A DNA stretch of 64,000 nucleotides from Picochlorum sp. 'celeri' (Eukaryota; Chlorophyta; Trebouxiophyceae): contig JAACMV010000007.1 in the NCBI GenBank assembly GCA_010909725.1, forward strand, positions 1 to 64,000, given 5' to 3'. Positions 9,713-21,434 of this stretch are shown here, in pieces. Made by a program: the position numbers and the translations under genes. Below the pieces are notes generated by a model. That model did no database searches and was not told the origin of the DNA. It saw only the letters and a program-made list of their open reading frames with translations. Every line of letters begins with the position of its first letter. Position 1 is the stretch's first letter.

Positions 9713-11894
9713 GATTGTATTAAAGTGTGAAGATATGGACCCTGAAGGCCGATATCTCAGCTGCAACACCAGGTTGTTGGGAATTATCCCAGGCCCAAAA
9801 GAACCCAAAAACCTCAAACCCCTTCTTATGTTTTATTGGTGAAGAGTTTGAGCGCCTCCGCTCATCTCCCATGGAATATCAGTATGAGGACCTGGACGAG
9901 GATGGTCATGTGGTGAGACATTCTGGAGTTCATCGACCCATACTGGGATTCATTCATGCAGATGCCAAGGCCAGAGAAAAGATCCACATGTGCGCTCCGG
10001 GGAACGCCATCAAAGGGTGCTACTTTTGCTGGCAGCGGGCCTCAGAAGCCATAACTAGCAGAAACGGCAAATCATACAAGAGAAGGCTACTCACAGGCTA
10101 CGAGGAGGAGGATCCTGTCACACATATCAATGGAATCACCAACAAAGAGTTCCAGTTGTCCCGCTGTGACGATGATGCAATTCAGCAGCAGTCCGTGATT
10201 GGACACGGTGACCTGGAAGATATATTGAATATTATGAAAACTGCGATGCCCCATGGCATATACGACGGATCGAGCACGCAAGAATGGCAGGATCGGCTTG
10301 GGATTCATGACTATGCAAAAGTGTTTCATGCCATGCATACGTTGCACGTCAAGCACGGGATACCAGCTCCTCTATACCATCTGATTCTCTTAGGCATAAC
10401 GAAAAACTTTATCAAATATTTGTGGGATGGCCACGGCAACAAGAAAACCAGTGACCCCGATAGCAGGAGTATGAGGGTCTACAGCAAGAAGACTGTCAAG
10501 AAATTGGAGAGAGGAATTACTCTGAACAACTCGTTCAATCGTCCATACTCGCCATTAGAGCACTGCTACTCTTGGATTTGCGAGGAAGTCAAAGTTTTCG
10601 TAGAAGTACATTCATGTGCCCTGTTCAACGAGGAGGTGACGGGTGTTTCTGTGCTCACACCCAAGGCCATGGAAGCTTGGGCACATTTGAGGCGGTTTGT
10701 CATGCATCACCTGAGCCACGCTGAAGCCGCCCGGCTCGAGCCATCTCAAGCCCTCTGGCATCTACATCAGTTCTCAAGGATATGTCAGGAAGAGAAGGCA
10801 TACGAATTGCTGACGCCCAACCTCCATACAGCCAACTGCCTCCTGCATCACCAGGAGGCCTTCCTGGGCCCACTGCAGCAGTTGTCAGAGCTGTGGGTCG
10901 AACGGGCTATGCGGGCCGTCTCCTCGACGAGTTGTATCAATACGCCCGAGAGGCAACATTAGCAAAACGGTATCTTATCAGATCGGCATTGGAGAAAGCC
11001 AAGCACAAGCTAGGGCCAGCCGACCAGAGTGCCATCCCAGTGTATGCCCCAAATCAAGGCCGAACGGCTTCGAGCACCATGTACGACGACCATCCAAGCA
11101 CCACGTATGCTCTTCAAGGGAAAGGAGTAGAGCGAAGTACGACGAAATGCATCGAGGCTCGAGATGCTGCGAAGCAGCAGAAGGATAAGCTCAGGGAGTC
11201 CATCGAGAAGAAGAAGTTGAATCTCATCAGGGAGTTTCACACAAAGCACCAGGACGAGAGACCGAGGGAGCCGCAGAGAGATATCAAATTGTTCAGTCAT
11301 TTTTCTTGCAACGTCTTGGTAGATGGCAAAGGCTGTTGTGTGAAAACGTTCTATAACAGGCGCGATACGAAAAGGCGGTCACACTTTGTCTTGCTGAGGG
11401 ACAAGGATTCTGAGGCTCACCATGTTGGGGTGGTGTATATATTTGTCCGCGTATTCAGTCCCCGGAAACCAGATGAAGTGGAACGATACGTGATTTGCGG
11501 GATATATGAGACGGAAAAAATGGATTACCATGGGACCACTGTCTACATGGTGAAGGAGTGCACAGGAGAGAGGCTGTGGAGGCATGACGAACGTGTGTTC
11601 AGCGTGCCGATCGACGATATCGTCTGCCAAGTTTCTAGTTTTCAAATGTCAAAAGATGGTTGGGAGGGAGAATGGCCCCACTACAAGCTTGTGGAGGACG
11701 GCCACAAGAAAGAAATGGACAAATGCTTGCCTTCTTCCCAACCCGAGGTTCCACCTTCGCAGCAGCGGACAGTATCGATATCGAATGACAATAAACGTTT
11801 AAAGTATAAAAATTATCCAGGTAACAGCAGTGAATCGAGGCTGTTGTGGAAGATCTCGGTGCCTTGTGATCGACACCAGAAGTTCCTTAATTAG
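9713..11894 (+). pseudogene. CACTA-like (Tnp2/DUF4218-type) transposase relic, copy 1
   Basis: Three reading frames encode one protein. The first segment (from ~9713, ...EDMDPEGRYLSCNTRLLG) shifts frame at the A-run 9816-9818 (one extra A). The second segment continues to ~10910 and includes ADAKAREK...KGCYFCWQ, a metal-binding-looking region as in Tnp2 proteins, and LTPNLHTANCLLHH, as in the DUF4218 region. A second shift at ~10905-10925 leads to a Lys/Glu-rich third segment ending at 11894. No GT-AG intron fits either junction, so decay is more likely than splicing. The paralogue at 29459-29975 keeps the first junction in frame, which locates the lesion. The family call rests on motif resemblance; a KDZ/Plavaka-related transposase is the alternative. 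Confidence 0.55.
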
Positions 11895-12106
11895 TACCAC
11901 GGGCGGTCGACCTGACTTCTCAAAATTTTCACACAAGCCATCTCACACAGGGCCCCATAACTTTTCGAATATCGCACCAAATTTCCCCATTTTTGTTTCA
12001 ATAGACATATTTTCGTACCCCCTTGTCGATGGCCTCGTCGAAAGAATAAAATACGCCCCTCAGGAAAATTTGGGATTTAAGGAGGCCACCATCCTTTCTG
12101 TAAGTG
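11895..12106 (+). mobile_element. 3' tail of CACTA-like element, copy 1
   Basis: This stretch is repeated in inverted orientation at 22989-23241, ending at the same point: CTGTAAGTG here, CACTTACAG there. The shared terminus begins CACTT when read inward, like CACTA-superfamily ends. It abuts the promoter region of the FkbM gene. Confidence 0.6.
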
Positions 12107-12240
12107 CTGAGCACATGGCACTCACGGCTTTTGCGACCGCGGGTGGCGAGGGCTTCGTCAGAATCAATTAAGAGCGGCTAAATAGTGAATCAATTTTTCG
12201 TTTGCAATTTGGGTCGCTTTTCAGGAAACTTACATTACCT

Positions 12241-13422
12241 ATGCTCGGCTTCAGAGCCATATATATGCCTCTCTCGTCCGGACGATGTGGATCCAAACAG
12301 AGCAGAGAAAAGCTGGTGATGTCGGTCACCGCAGTGGCTGCTGCAGTGATCATATATATACATACAAAGGCAGACAGAAAATATTTTGATCATTCTACAA
12401 GACTTAAAAGCGATGTGCCTGCATGGAAGTCCAACCAGTGCACAGAAGCAGAAATATTAGAGAATGTCGATTACATCAATCAAAATGGAGGATTTAGTGA
12501 GCTCACTAAGTGTCCCGATGAAAAATGGCTGATCGAATGGAGAGAGAAACTTCCCTCTCGTGCATCCTTCACAACTCTCGAAGTTGGGTGCAATAAAGCC
12601 ACAGATGCAGTGTTCTTGTTGAAGCTTTTTTCTAAAGAGGATTCTGTAGACTTATATGATTGGATTCAGAAAATTGATATGAGCAGAAGCTTTGCCTGCC
12701 CTCCAGAAGATAAGGAAAAATACGATGCAGTTGTTCAAATATTGCCTAAATTGAGCCATATATCTAGATACCGACATTATTGTGTGGAACCAATAAAAGA
12801 AACTTATGATGTCCTGGAAAAAGTTTTGAATGATGTCGGTTACCATAAACTTGGACTCAGCGTTCATCAATACGCAATATCAGCATCCAATGATCCTGAA
12901 TATGTTCTTTTTTCGCCTCTGGAAGCCGGGACAGAGTCTGTGGGCATTGATACTCAATCGCTTGGAAATGTGACCTACCAAGTTCGAGCAACCAGCATCG
13001 ACATGTTCATGCTTCATCAAAAAGTAGAAGAGATCAACATGCTGAGAATAGATACGGAAGGCAACGATCCACGTGTTCTGCTTGGGGCTTCAAATACTCT
13101 ATCTAAAATGAAGCCCAGCTATGTATCCTTCGAGAACCATGCCATGGGTCGATGGGCAACCTTTGATTTAAAAGATATAATAGATTATCTCGATAATTTA
13201 TCATATGATTGCTATTGGGCGACCACATTGGGTACATTAGTCAAAATAACCTGTTGTTGGTCTAGCGAGTATGGGCAATGGAAGGACTGGAGCAATCTTG
13301 CGTGTGCTCACCGAGATGACAAACTGTTGCACTCCATATTTGAAAAATATCGTGTTCAATGTAGATCTCTCAACATCTATTATCCGCACAATACTGTCCA
13401 CGCATGCAATTCATCCAATTAA
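12241..13422 (+). CDS. FkbM-family methyltransferase, signal-anchored
   Basis: 393 aa from the ATG at 12241. A hydrophobic segment at ~26-43 (VMSVTAVAAAVIIYIHT) is a signal anchor. The FkbM fold is clear: motif I LEVGCNKATDA (~113-123), CVEPIKETY (post-motif acidic residue), and INMLRIDTEGNDPRVLLGA, the family's diagnostic Asp-x-Glu-Gly signature. FkbM proteins O-methylate sugars and polyketides; on a Golgi anchor next to glycosyltransferases, O-methylation of a surface glycan is the natural inference. Intronless. The upstream ~135 bp lies between the CACTA-like tail and the start and includes GAATCAATTAAGAGCGGC, which recurs upstream of the glycosyltransferase gene at 50491. Confidence 0.85.
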   Translation: MLGFRAIYMPLSSGRCGSKQSREKLVMSVTAVAAAVIIYIHTKADRKYFDHSTRLKSDVPAWKSNQCTEAEILENVDYINQNGGFSELTKCPDEKWLIEWREKLPSRASFTTLEVGCNKATDAVFLLKLFSKEDSVDLYDWIQKIDMSRSFACPPEDKEKYDAVVQILPKLSHISRYRHYCVEPIKETYDVLEKVLNDVGYHKLGLSVHQYAISASNDPEYVLFSPLEAGTESVGIDTQSLGNVTYQVRATSIDMFMLHQKVEEINMLRIDTEGNDPRVLLGASNTLSKMKPSYVSFENHAMGRWATFDLKDIIDYLDNLSYDCYWATTLGTLVKITCCWSSEYGQWKDWSNLACAHRDDKLLHSIFEKYRVQCRSLNIYYPHNTVHACNSSN

Positions 13423-13610
13423 ATTTCTATACCCTGAACCGCCGCTAACTCTTCGTGATTTCAGGATTTTCCCTCCTTTTCTTGTCCTGCAAAGTTTTCG
13501 AGTGCCAAAATTGGATTTCTGGCCGATCTGAGGTGGAAATAGGGTGCAATAGATTATAATAGATGTAAATAAATCCCTTAGATGCTGTAGACGTCCAAAG
13601 ATAGACGTGG

Positions 13611-14063
13611 TTATGATCGATTGCTTGATCTTGTTCCAGACCTCCTTCCCCTGGGATGATTGGATGGGTCATAGGCATGGTCTCCTTCTGATGGCTCTTC
13701 ATTCTGGCTCTTGTCGTGTGTATCATGTATAGAATACTCGATTTCATCCTTACTTGTTGTAGCTTTGTCCTCAAGCACTTGGAGTGGTGCATCACAAGGC
13801 ACAGCATCCGGGAAGACATTGACTCTGTTTGTCTCTGGGTCCATCGGGAAGAGAAGGCCATTCTCAAACAATCTCAGGGCTTCTTCTTGAACTTCAACAT
13901 CTCAAGCACCTAATACAGTGCAATCGAGCCAAGTTTTCTGGACTAGACTCGTCTCGATCTGCTGCCATGCTTTATAGGTGCAGTCAATGGCATCCTCTCT
14001 TTTCACCTTGGGTTTTGTGCTCTTTTCTCTGCCCATCTTTTTGCAGCATGAGGGGAGGTGACA
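13611..14063 (-). pseudogene. Possible pogo/Tigger-like transposase C-terminal relic
   Basis: On the minus strand a frame reads KREDAIDCTYKAWQQIETSL, then VQKTWLDCTVLGA. This resembles the region after the DDE_1 domain in pogo/jerky transposases, where an AW..I....I.NCW pattern is typical. It is interrupted by a TGA and continues as an acidic, Ser-rich tail (13611-13871). No upstream catalytic domain is recognisable. Low-confidence family call. Confidence 0.3.
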
Positions 14064-15250
14064 TGTTCTATTAAATCCAAGTTGCTATCTCGTGTCGATA
14101 CATACGCTCTGTGATACAGCAAGAGCTTTTTCGGCTTAGGAAAGGGCCATCCATTGTGTTGCTGTCGTTGTACTCGTGAGTCTACCATTGCTACCTTCAC
14201 CGATTTCTAAACCCCTTCCGCATACATTACATTTCAATGATCTTTATATTTGTTATTAACATTGTTAAGCAATGATCTTTCAGCGCTAGAGATACGAGAA
14301 ATTAAGGATTCTGGCAATGCCAGAAATTCAAATGTGATTCAAGGTCCCCTGGCATCATTTTGAGGGTCTGACCCAGTATTGTGATGTCGGCGCCATCAAA
14401 TGGACACCCTATACCATTCTACATGCTCATTCTATCACTAGAATACAGGGAAATGGAACAAGACGCCAGAATCCATGCAATTTCGGTGGCCCCAGTTATT
14501 CTCACTTATCCTTCAAAATTTTCGTGGATTCGGCATTTGAATTTCTTTTTGATTCGAAAATATTTGGCGGCGGTACATGGTGACCCAAGGCTAGATACTC
14601 GCTCTAGAGCATATTAATACGTTCTTGCATCGATTTAATCCGGCCCGCGATCCATCAAACCCCCTCAGGATGAGATCTGGCATCTGTGGCATCCTCCACT
14701 GAGCTCCCACCACACATGGACATGCAATTGCGCAGATTGTTGATAAATTTCACATGAAAGGCTGATAAACAATAGAATAGTCTCAGGAAATCAGAGTGTT
14801 CAGACGGAGAAGAAGGAACCATAGATATTGAGTAGCGCAATAATGAACTAGTGGAGTGCACTTTGCAGGAAGGTCAAGAGGCCCAAACCTCATGATGGCC
14901 TCCAAATCGCCGTTGTGGCAGTGTCTTGTGATAGGAGTGGGATTCAATGTATTCATTAGGCTTTTAGTAATCATGTAACATCGGAAAAGCAGCAATTGAG
15001 TGACATTAAGGCCTGTTTCTGGGGCAGATCATACAGCGTCTAATATGAAATCGGGTGCACTCGATGACACGTGTCATGACAACTAGTCTTAAATCGTCCT
15101 AATAATGTAGCCGAGTACTACAGTAGTTTTCTAGTGTCTGATATATTGATTATTGATCGTTTGCAAGGTGAGGAACTGTTAGAGAATGAGGATTTTCGGG
15201 CGGAGGCTGAAGTTAAATAATAATTATTAATTATTAAATAAGCACATTAC
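14064..15250. other. Unassigned intergenic DNA
   Basis: AT-rich sequence with only short, unrecognised open frames on both strands. Confidence 0.5.
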
Positions 15251-15370
15251 ATTACAGTGTCTTTTGACATTTGCAATAATCCTGGTATGGGATCGATATA
15301 GTTAACTCAAATAGAGCAGTGTTTAATAGATTTGGTGTCTTAATAACTTCTTTAGAATCTAAATGTAAGC
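15251..15370 (-). mobile_element. Diverged fragment resembling LINE-A 5' region
   Basis: The stretch CAAATAGAGCAGTGTTTAAT followed by GGTGTCTTAA parallels 22501-22533 in the leader of the full LINE-A, where CAAATAGAGC is also followed by a GTGTCTTAA. The surrounding ~100 bp align loosely. It may be an old LINE-A relative. Confidence 0.35.
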
Positions 15371-15574
15371 AAGAATGCCGCTGCATGTGGTAGTTTGGTA
15401 TAGTATAGGAGTCCCTCATCTTGGAAATGGGCATTCCAGAACCCTTGGCGAGCATGGCCTCATGCCTCTCTTAACAGGTCATCATGACCCCTGTTACAAT
15501 CAGCCCATTATAGCATGACCTATTTCTTGATGCCGGAGTGCATCCCAAATCCTTATTAACAGGCAAACCATGGC

Positions 15575-16348
15575 AATTAATTAGTGTGGGTTACAGCACC
15601 AGCCTGGGAGTTCCCGGTCGACGGAGGAATTCGTCCGTCGGAGGCCCCGCTCCAGACATCATTGGCGAAGAAGTAAAAAATAGGAAAAACAGAGAAAACA
15701 AATGCCGTGGCAAATAAATCTACGCTATTGATTCAACTCGAGATACGACTCGACCTGTTATCAACCCACTAATACAGGGAGGAGACCAGTGTCAGAGTAA
15801 CTCTAGCAGGTAAAACTGTCATAAACGACCTTGATCCAGAGTACCGTAAAAACACAAGTTTCCAGCGAGAAGTAGCTATCCAATAATAAAAACTGAGGTC
15901 TGAGGCAACCGAAAGAAGCTAGTACAAGAGGTGAGAAGACCTACAGTAGGCACAAACTACCTGGCAAGTTCCCAGCGGTGCTCAGAATCTCGCCAACGAA
16001 TGAGGGGGAGTTATGTCTGAGCTGCCGACCCGGGAGAAAGGCTATCTTTATAAGCATCTAATACCTCATTGAATGTGCTGATGAGGGTGTCAATAAACTG
16101 GGCAGATGTAGCGTCTGCAGAGGCCTTGAAGATCTGTCTTCGAATATCATCCAAGCTATAACTGCACGCCACCACGATGAGACCCCAAGTGTCCGAGGGG
16201 TATGGAAGATGTGATGGAGGCTGATTGGTCCAAATGGAGTGCAACACCTGGGCGACTGGAATGCCAAGACCTGTGGCAAGGTGCTGATATAGGCTACAAG
16301 CAATGCTGCATTCTGTGGTATAATAATGGTTTCTACCTGGTGTGGCAT
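15575..16348 (-). mobile_element. LINE-A, short 3' copy (about 770 bp)
   Basis: Matches the last ~770 bp of the full LINE-A at 17335-22558: C-terminal ORF2 coding and 3' UTR, including the conserved terminal hairpin. It begins at the ATG-CCACACC point inside the zinc-binding region of ORF2. Another copy (40433-40536 plus 46591-47284) begins at the same place. Its 5' edge lies 4 bp from the stop codon of the GT90 gene. Confidence 0.85.
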
Positions 16349-17712
16349 GATTCACAGAATTCCCTCGAAGGACTGACAGCCCATTTCATCAAATTTAACC
16401 TCCAGGAATTGTCTGTTTATTTCCATTCGTGGACGATCAACTAGTTTCGAATATTGCATAAGAAGTCGAGAAAATTCACGTAGAACTTTTGAATATACCA
16501 GAAAATCTCTTGCAAATTTCTGTGCCATCGATACTATTTGCTTCACCTGCTGCTCATGTTCCCTGGCCCAGATGACCCTATCTACAAGATCAAGAAACGA
16601 TGCGGATACTGGTACATAATGGACATACGGCCGAAGACCTCTATAATATCCTTCAAACCAGGGAGTCTCTTGTAGCATTATGAGAGAGTTTCCGAACAAT
16701 TGAAGAGCCAGTCTGCTGCTAGGTGCGGCATTGCCATCGGCAACAATGACATACCTGTAATCTAAGAATCTTTTAGGAGCAGTATCATTGCTGATACCTA
16801 TCTCGGTCAGAATCTCATTCTGTGCTTCTTGTGTAGCCTGAGCAATAGTTGTCAATTTGGCATCACATAAATCAGGATGCTTTGTGCATATTTGTACAAG
16901 TTTAATTCGCGAAGCATTCCTCCAAGATTCAAAAAACTCTCCATCAAACATCACTGGATCGTTTGAGAAAACAGTCCCTGAACATCGCGTAGACTGTGAA
17001 CACATGTAACAAAAGAGAATCCATCAGGAAACCTTACCAGTTGTTGAGCCCCTAAAAAAAGCCTTATCCTTCTTTTGTGTCCATTCAGGTACTCCTGTTG
17101 AATAAAATGTTTCAGTAGAATTTTCTGAAAAGTGTTGCCAATATGGGTAAAGTATGCATGACTGTCCCAATTTTTTGCTCCAGCAAAACAATGGAATCTT
17201 GGTAGCAGCAATGGGGGGACGAATGATGTCCTCAACTGTCAAAGCGAGCTCTGTATCGGGCATGGTGCTATTGCATGCAAGTGGGAAAAATAATCGGAAA
17301 ACATGATGTGCCCGGCCCTCCTCAATTGATTGCAATTAATTAGTGTGGGTTACAGCACCAGCCTGGGAGTTCCCGGTCGACGGAGGAATTCGTCCGTCGG
17401 AGGCCCCACTCCAGACATCATTGGCGAAGAGGAAAAAATAAGAAAAACAGAGAAAACAAATGTAGTGGCAAATAAATCTACGCTATTGATTCAACTCGAG
17501 ATACGACTCGACCTGTTATCAACCCACTAATACAGGGAGGAGACCAGTGTCAGAGTAACTCTAGCAGGTAAAACTGTCATAAACGACCTTGATCCAGAGT
17601 ACCGTAAAAACACAAGTTTCCAGCGAGAAGTAGCTATCCAATAATAAAAACTGAGGTCTGAGGCAACCGAAAGAGGGGAAAAGAAGCTAGTGCAAGAGGT
17701 GAGAAGAACAAA

Positions 17713-20700
17713 CTACCTGGCAAGTTCCCAGCGGTGCTCAGCATCTCGCCAACGAATGATGGGGAGACATGTCTGAGCTGCCGACCCGGGAGAAAGGCTA
17801 TCTTTATAAGCATCTAATACCTCATTGAATGTGCTGATAAGGGTGTCAATAAACTGGGCAGATGTAGCGTCTGCCGAGGCCTTGAAGATCTGTCGTCGAA
17901 TATCATCCAAGCTATAACTGCACGCCACCACGATGAGACCCCAAGTGTCCGAGGGGTATGGAAGATGTGATGGAGGCTGGTTGGTCCAAATGGAGTGCAA
18001 CACCTGGGTGACTGGAATGCCAAGACCTGTGGCAAGGTGCTGATATAGGCTACAAGCTATGCTGCATTCTGTGGTATAATAATGGTTTCTACCTGGTGTG
18101 GCATTTGAGTGGCCACAAACACATGCTTTTTCTTTCTGCGTCTTCTGAGCATTCACCTGAGTATCCATGAGGATCTCCCAGAAAGGGAGTTTATAGATAG
18201 ATGGGAGCTGAAGCTGTTGCAAAGGCTTGAAGATTCTGTGGAGTGGTCTAGGCACACTCGCTATGATCTCAAGCCAGCCCCGGAGGCGTCTGCGTCGGTG
18301 CTGTCTATCTACTCGTGTGAACAAGGTAGTGCCTTGCTTCACTGTATATGTATCTAACGTCATAGTGCATTTAGGGTGTATCTGCCATCCTAGTTCGCCT
18401 TGAAGGCCATTCATGACATATGTTCCTGTCTCCTGATTCTGGAGAATGGCCCTCTGAAGATCTGCGAGATGGTATGCATATATGCTAGATGTAAATAATA
18501 GGGTAGGTGGCTCGTACCGTAAATAAGCAGGCTCGTGATGGTAAACTATGGGCTGTAGCTCAAAATTGGGAACAGCCGGGATGCCTCTCTGTAGAAGGTG
18601 GATGGGCAAACAGGCAGGTATGCCTGTATGCTGACCATCCTGCATCTTCAAAAAGATATTCCACGCTAATTGAACCCATGCTTTCTCGGCGCCAGCTGTG
18701 AATAAAAGAATATACCACTTCAAATCACGCGCAGATAGGTGGGCCTGAAGGGGTAAACAGCCAAGGCCTCCTTCTTTTGGATTGGCTGCAAAAGCTGTGC
18801 TTCTCCAAAAATTGCTCTGGAGGAGTTGGCGTATGGTTGTCCAGACTTCCTTTACTTGTGCTGGAGTGGGCTTCACAACTTCTGCATAGTATAAATCTTT
18901 AGGAAGCAGGTATGTCGAGACAATTCTAAATTTGCTAAATGGTGATAAATGTCTTGCTTTAACTTTGCGAATGGCTGTTTTCAGTTTGGCGACTCGAGTG
19001 GCCCAGTCTATGGCAAAGGCGCCTGTATGTGTCTGGACCTGGAAACCTAGGATTGTTGCTTCACTCACCACCTGAAGCCCTGCGATCGTCCGGGGGTGCT
19101 CTGCCGGCTGTCCAATGGGGAGGAGCAATGTTTTGGTCATATTCAGGACCTGTCCAGTGCCTCTTCCAAATCGATGCATGATGTTGATGAATCGCGAGAC
19201 ATCCGCGTAACTACTTAATGGTACCGTGTTGTCATCTGCATATTGTAATGTAGGAATATAGAGTTCGTGAGGGCAGTGCTGTAGTCCTCCGTGAAGATAG
19301 TGTTGCATCTTGTGTGTCATAGGCAGTCTGATGCCAATTCTGTGTGTTTCTAGCCATCTGGCGAGGAGATGGCCGATCAAAAGGTACAAATATGGAGAGA
19401 CAGGATCGCCCTGGCGTACGCCTGCTTCAAATTTTCTGCGTTTCGAAAATGCTCCATTATAGTAGACCTGACTATACGTATTCTCCAGCAAGACTGCGAT
19501 CCAGTGTTGGAGTGGGGGAGGCATCTGCAGGCATTGGCAAATTTTCATGAGAAATCGTCGATCAACCTTATCATATGCTTTGGAAAAATCGCAAACCGCT
19601 AGGAAGGCTGATTTCTGCTCAAGTTGCAAGTGCTGTGGAATGAGTTGGAGAGGCCACACTTTGTCCATAGGGCTCCGTCCTGGCAGAAAGGCTGTCTGTG
19701 TGGGGCTGATCAACTGCTGCAACGGTCCTTTCAATTTCGCAAGAAGTATCTGAGTAAAAATTCGATAATCTGTGTTGAGTAGGGTGATGGGTCTGTAATT
19801 GATGGCCTGATACCTCGGTCCTTTTTTGTAAATAGGGATAATGAGACCCTCTAGAAAGGACTGAGGCATGTCGTGCAAGAGACCAGTGAAGACTTTGGCC
19901 AAGATCGGGGCCAAGGAATCCTTTAAGAGCCGATACGTGACAATTTTTATGCCATCTAGGCCTGCTGCCGTGGGCTTCATTCGTTTGATGGCATTCCTGA
20001 CATCTTGTTCTGTGATCATGTCGGGGAAAGCTTGTGCTGGAAAAACTGTTCGATCTGCTGGCGTGAGGGAGTGTAGGATTTCCTCCTGAATCTCTTCTGA
20101 TAATATGTCCTGTTGTGAAATGTCTGCATAGTGGTCAATAAGAATATTTGCACAGGCCGTCGAGTCCCCTTGTAACTGCTGGTGGCTATCTTGAAGTCTG
20201 TAATCGGTGGTGGAATATCTGTATGGGGTCAACGGCATGGCATGACTTTCTGTGTCTGCATCCCATTGTTGTTCAGCATTAGGCTGGTGATCTACATGAG
20301 CGTATCGATGTTGGAGCTGATGACTGGTGAAAGCGCTCATGGCTGCTTCTTGCTCTCGAAGTTGTCTGACAGCCTCCAGTTCTTTACCTCGAAATTTCCG
20401 TTGTGCACTGTACGACAGGCGTGCAATGGTGCCTTTGATCTCAAGCCATGTCTTATAACTGATCGTATCTTGTCTGGCAAGGGGGCGAAAGCGCTGAGAA
20501 CATTCATCGCGAAAATTCTGCAATATGCTGGCATCGTTTCTGAATTGAGTTGGGATGCGTCTTCTGTAGGCCTTCTTCTTCGGGGTGGTTATCGGAGTCT
20601 GGCGCCTGAGCGACAGGATAACCGCCGCGTGATCTGTGTGGACCACCGAAGATTCAATTGACTGCACTGTGATGGATTTCAGAAGTGGTTCCAATTGCTT

Positions 20701-21399
20701 TGAACCATAGAATCTGTCTAATCTGCTCTTAGTGACGCAACGTGGGTCTTGCTGTGTCACATGCTCGTGTGTGTAGGAAGCTCGGTCCCTGAGGGTATTG
20801 CTGCCCAAGTCGCATATATCTGTGCTGTCAAACGCAGTGGCCCATAATTTGGCTGTGCGTCTGTATGGATGTGCTCTGTGGAGGTTGGTCGTTGTATCAC
20901 GTTGATGTGAGACAAAATTATAGTCACCTCCCCAAAGAACCTGTTGGCTGTTCTCCAGTTGTTGTTTCAGGATGCGAATGCATGGCTGTATATCCGAATC
21001 TCGTGCTGAGCCTGTATTAGGAAAATATACCGAGCTAATACGTACGTCTAATCCAGGTCCTTTGAAACGGCCTGTCAGTACCCTGCTTGGGAGATCATGC
21101 ATGATGGGGCTAAATGTATAAGACTGCTCTAGTAGTCGTCTCCTGACTAAAATGGCCACTCCTTGCCGAGGCCTTGCCTGATTGGATGTCTGGCTTAATG
21201 CACTGCCCCAGTAACATTGCCAAGGGTGGAGGGATCGTTCAATCTGACGTATGCGATGATCATCTGTGAGCAGATGGGTCTCCTGCAATAGTACAATATC
21301 AATATGTAATCTTTCCAGTTCCACATGTAAAGCTAATGCTTTGTCAACGTTGAGACCATTAACGTTGAGGCTGTAGATTCTGAGTGTCTGTGGCGTCAT
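17713..21399 (-). CDS. LINE-A ORF2: endonuclease-reverse transcriptase
   Basis: 1228 aa from the first ATG (21399), 35 nt after the ORF1 stop; a non-ATG frame extends further up. The N-terminal apurinic-type endonuclease has its full catalytic set: SLNVNGLN, LLQETHLL, WGGDYNF, SRLDRFY (~225) and HTDHA (~254). The reverse transcriptase follows: TAAGLDGI, NYRPITLLNTDYRIF, CDFSKAYDKVDRRF, GVRQGDPVSPYLYLL and the catalytic YADD (~720-723). A Cys/His cluster (CVCGH...YYTTECSIAC) lies near the C-terminus, as in many L1-clade elements. The protein makes target-primed copies of its own RNA in the nucleus. All key residues are present and no frame lesion is seen. Confidence 0.95.
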   Translation of the reverse strand: MTPQTLRIYSLNVNGLNVDKALALHVELERLHIDIVLLQETHLLTDDHRIRQIERSLHPWQCYWGSALSQTSNQARPRQGVAILVRRRLLEQSYTFSPIMHDLPSRVLTGRFKGPGLDVRISSVYFPNTGSARDSDIQPCIRILKQQLENSQQVLWGGDYNFVSHQRDTTTNLHRAHPYRRTAKLWATAFDSTDICDLGSNTLRDRASYTHEHVTQQDPRCVTKSRLDRFYGSKQLEPLLKSITVQSIESSVVHTDHAAVILSLRRQTPITTPKKKAYRRRIPTQFRNDASILQNFRDECSQRFRPLARQDTISYKTWLEIKGTIARLSYSAQRKFRGKELEAVRQLREQEAAMSAFTSHQLQHRYAHVDHQPNAEQQWDADTESHAMPLTPYRYSTTDYRLQDSHQQLQGDSTACANILIDHYADISQQDILSEEIQEEILHSLTPADRTVFPAQAFPDMITEQDVRNAIKRMKPTAAGLDGIKIVTYRLLKDSLAPILAKVFTGLLHDMPQSFLEGLIIPIYKKGPRYQAINYRPITLLNTDYRIFTQILLAKLKGPLQQLISPTQTAFLPGRSPMDKVWPLQLIPQHLQLEQKSAFLAVCDFSKAYDKVDRRFLMKICQCLQMPPPLQHWIAVLLENTYSQVYYNGAFSKRRKFEAGVRQGDPVSPYLYLLIGHLLARWLETHRIGIRLPMTHKMQHYLHGGLQHCPHELYIPTLQYADDNTVPLSSYADVSRFINIMHRFGRGTGQVLNMTKTLLLPIGQPAEHPRTIAGLQVVSEATILGFQVQTHTGAFAIDWATRVAKLKTAIRKVKARHLSPFSKFRIVSTYLLPKDLYYAEVVKPTPAQVKEVWTTIRQLLQSNFWRSTAFAANPKEGGLGCLPLQAHLSARDLKWYILLFTAGAEKAWVQLAWNIFLKMQDGQHTGIPACLPIHLLQRGIPAVPNFELQPIVYHHEPAYLRYEPPTLLFTSSIYAYHLADLQRAILQNQETGTYVMNGLQGELGWQIHPKCTMTLDTYTVKQGTTLFTRVDRQHRRRRLRGWLEIIASVPRPLHRIFKPLQQLQLPSIYKLPFWEILMDTQVNAQKTQKEKACVCGHSNATPGRNHYYTTECSIACSLYQHLATGLGIPVTQVLHSIWTNQPPSHLPYPSDTWGLIVVACSYSLDDIRRQIFKASADATSAQFIDTLISTFNEVLDAYKDSLSPGSAAQTCLPIIRWRDAEHRWELAR

Positions 21400-21434
21400 C
21401 TTGATGTGATATATATGGTAATATATGCCTGGGT

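Noticed and set aside
20182..20661. 159-aa plus-strand frame within LINE-A
   Set aside because: Antisense of LINE-A ORF2, whose endonuclease motifs lie on the minus strand.
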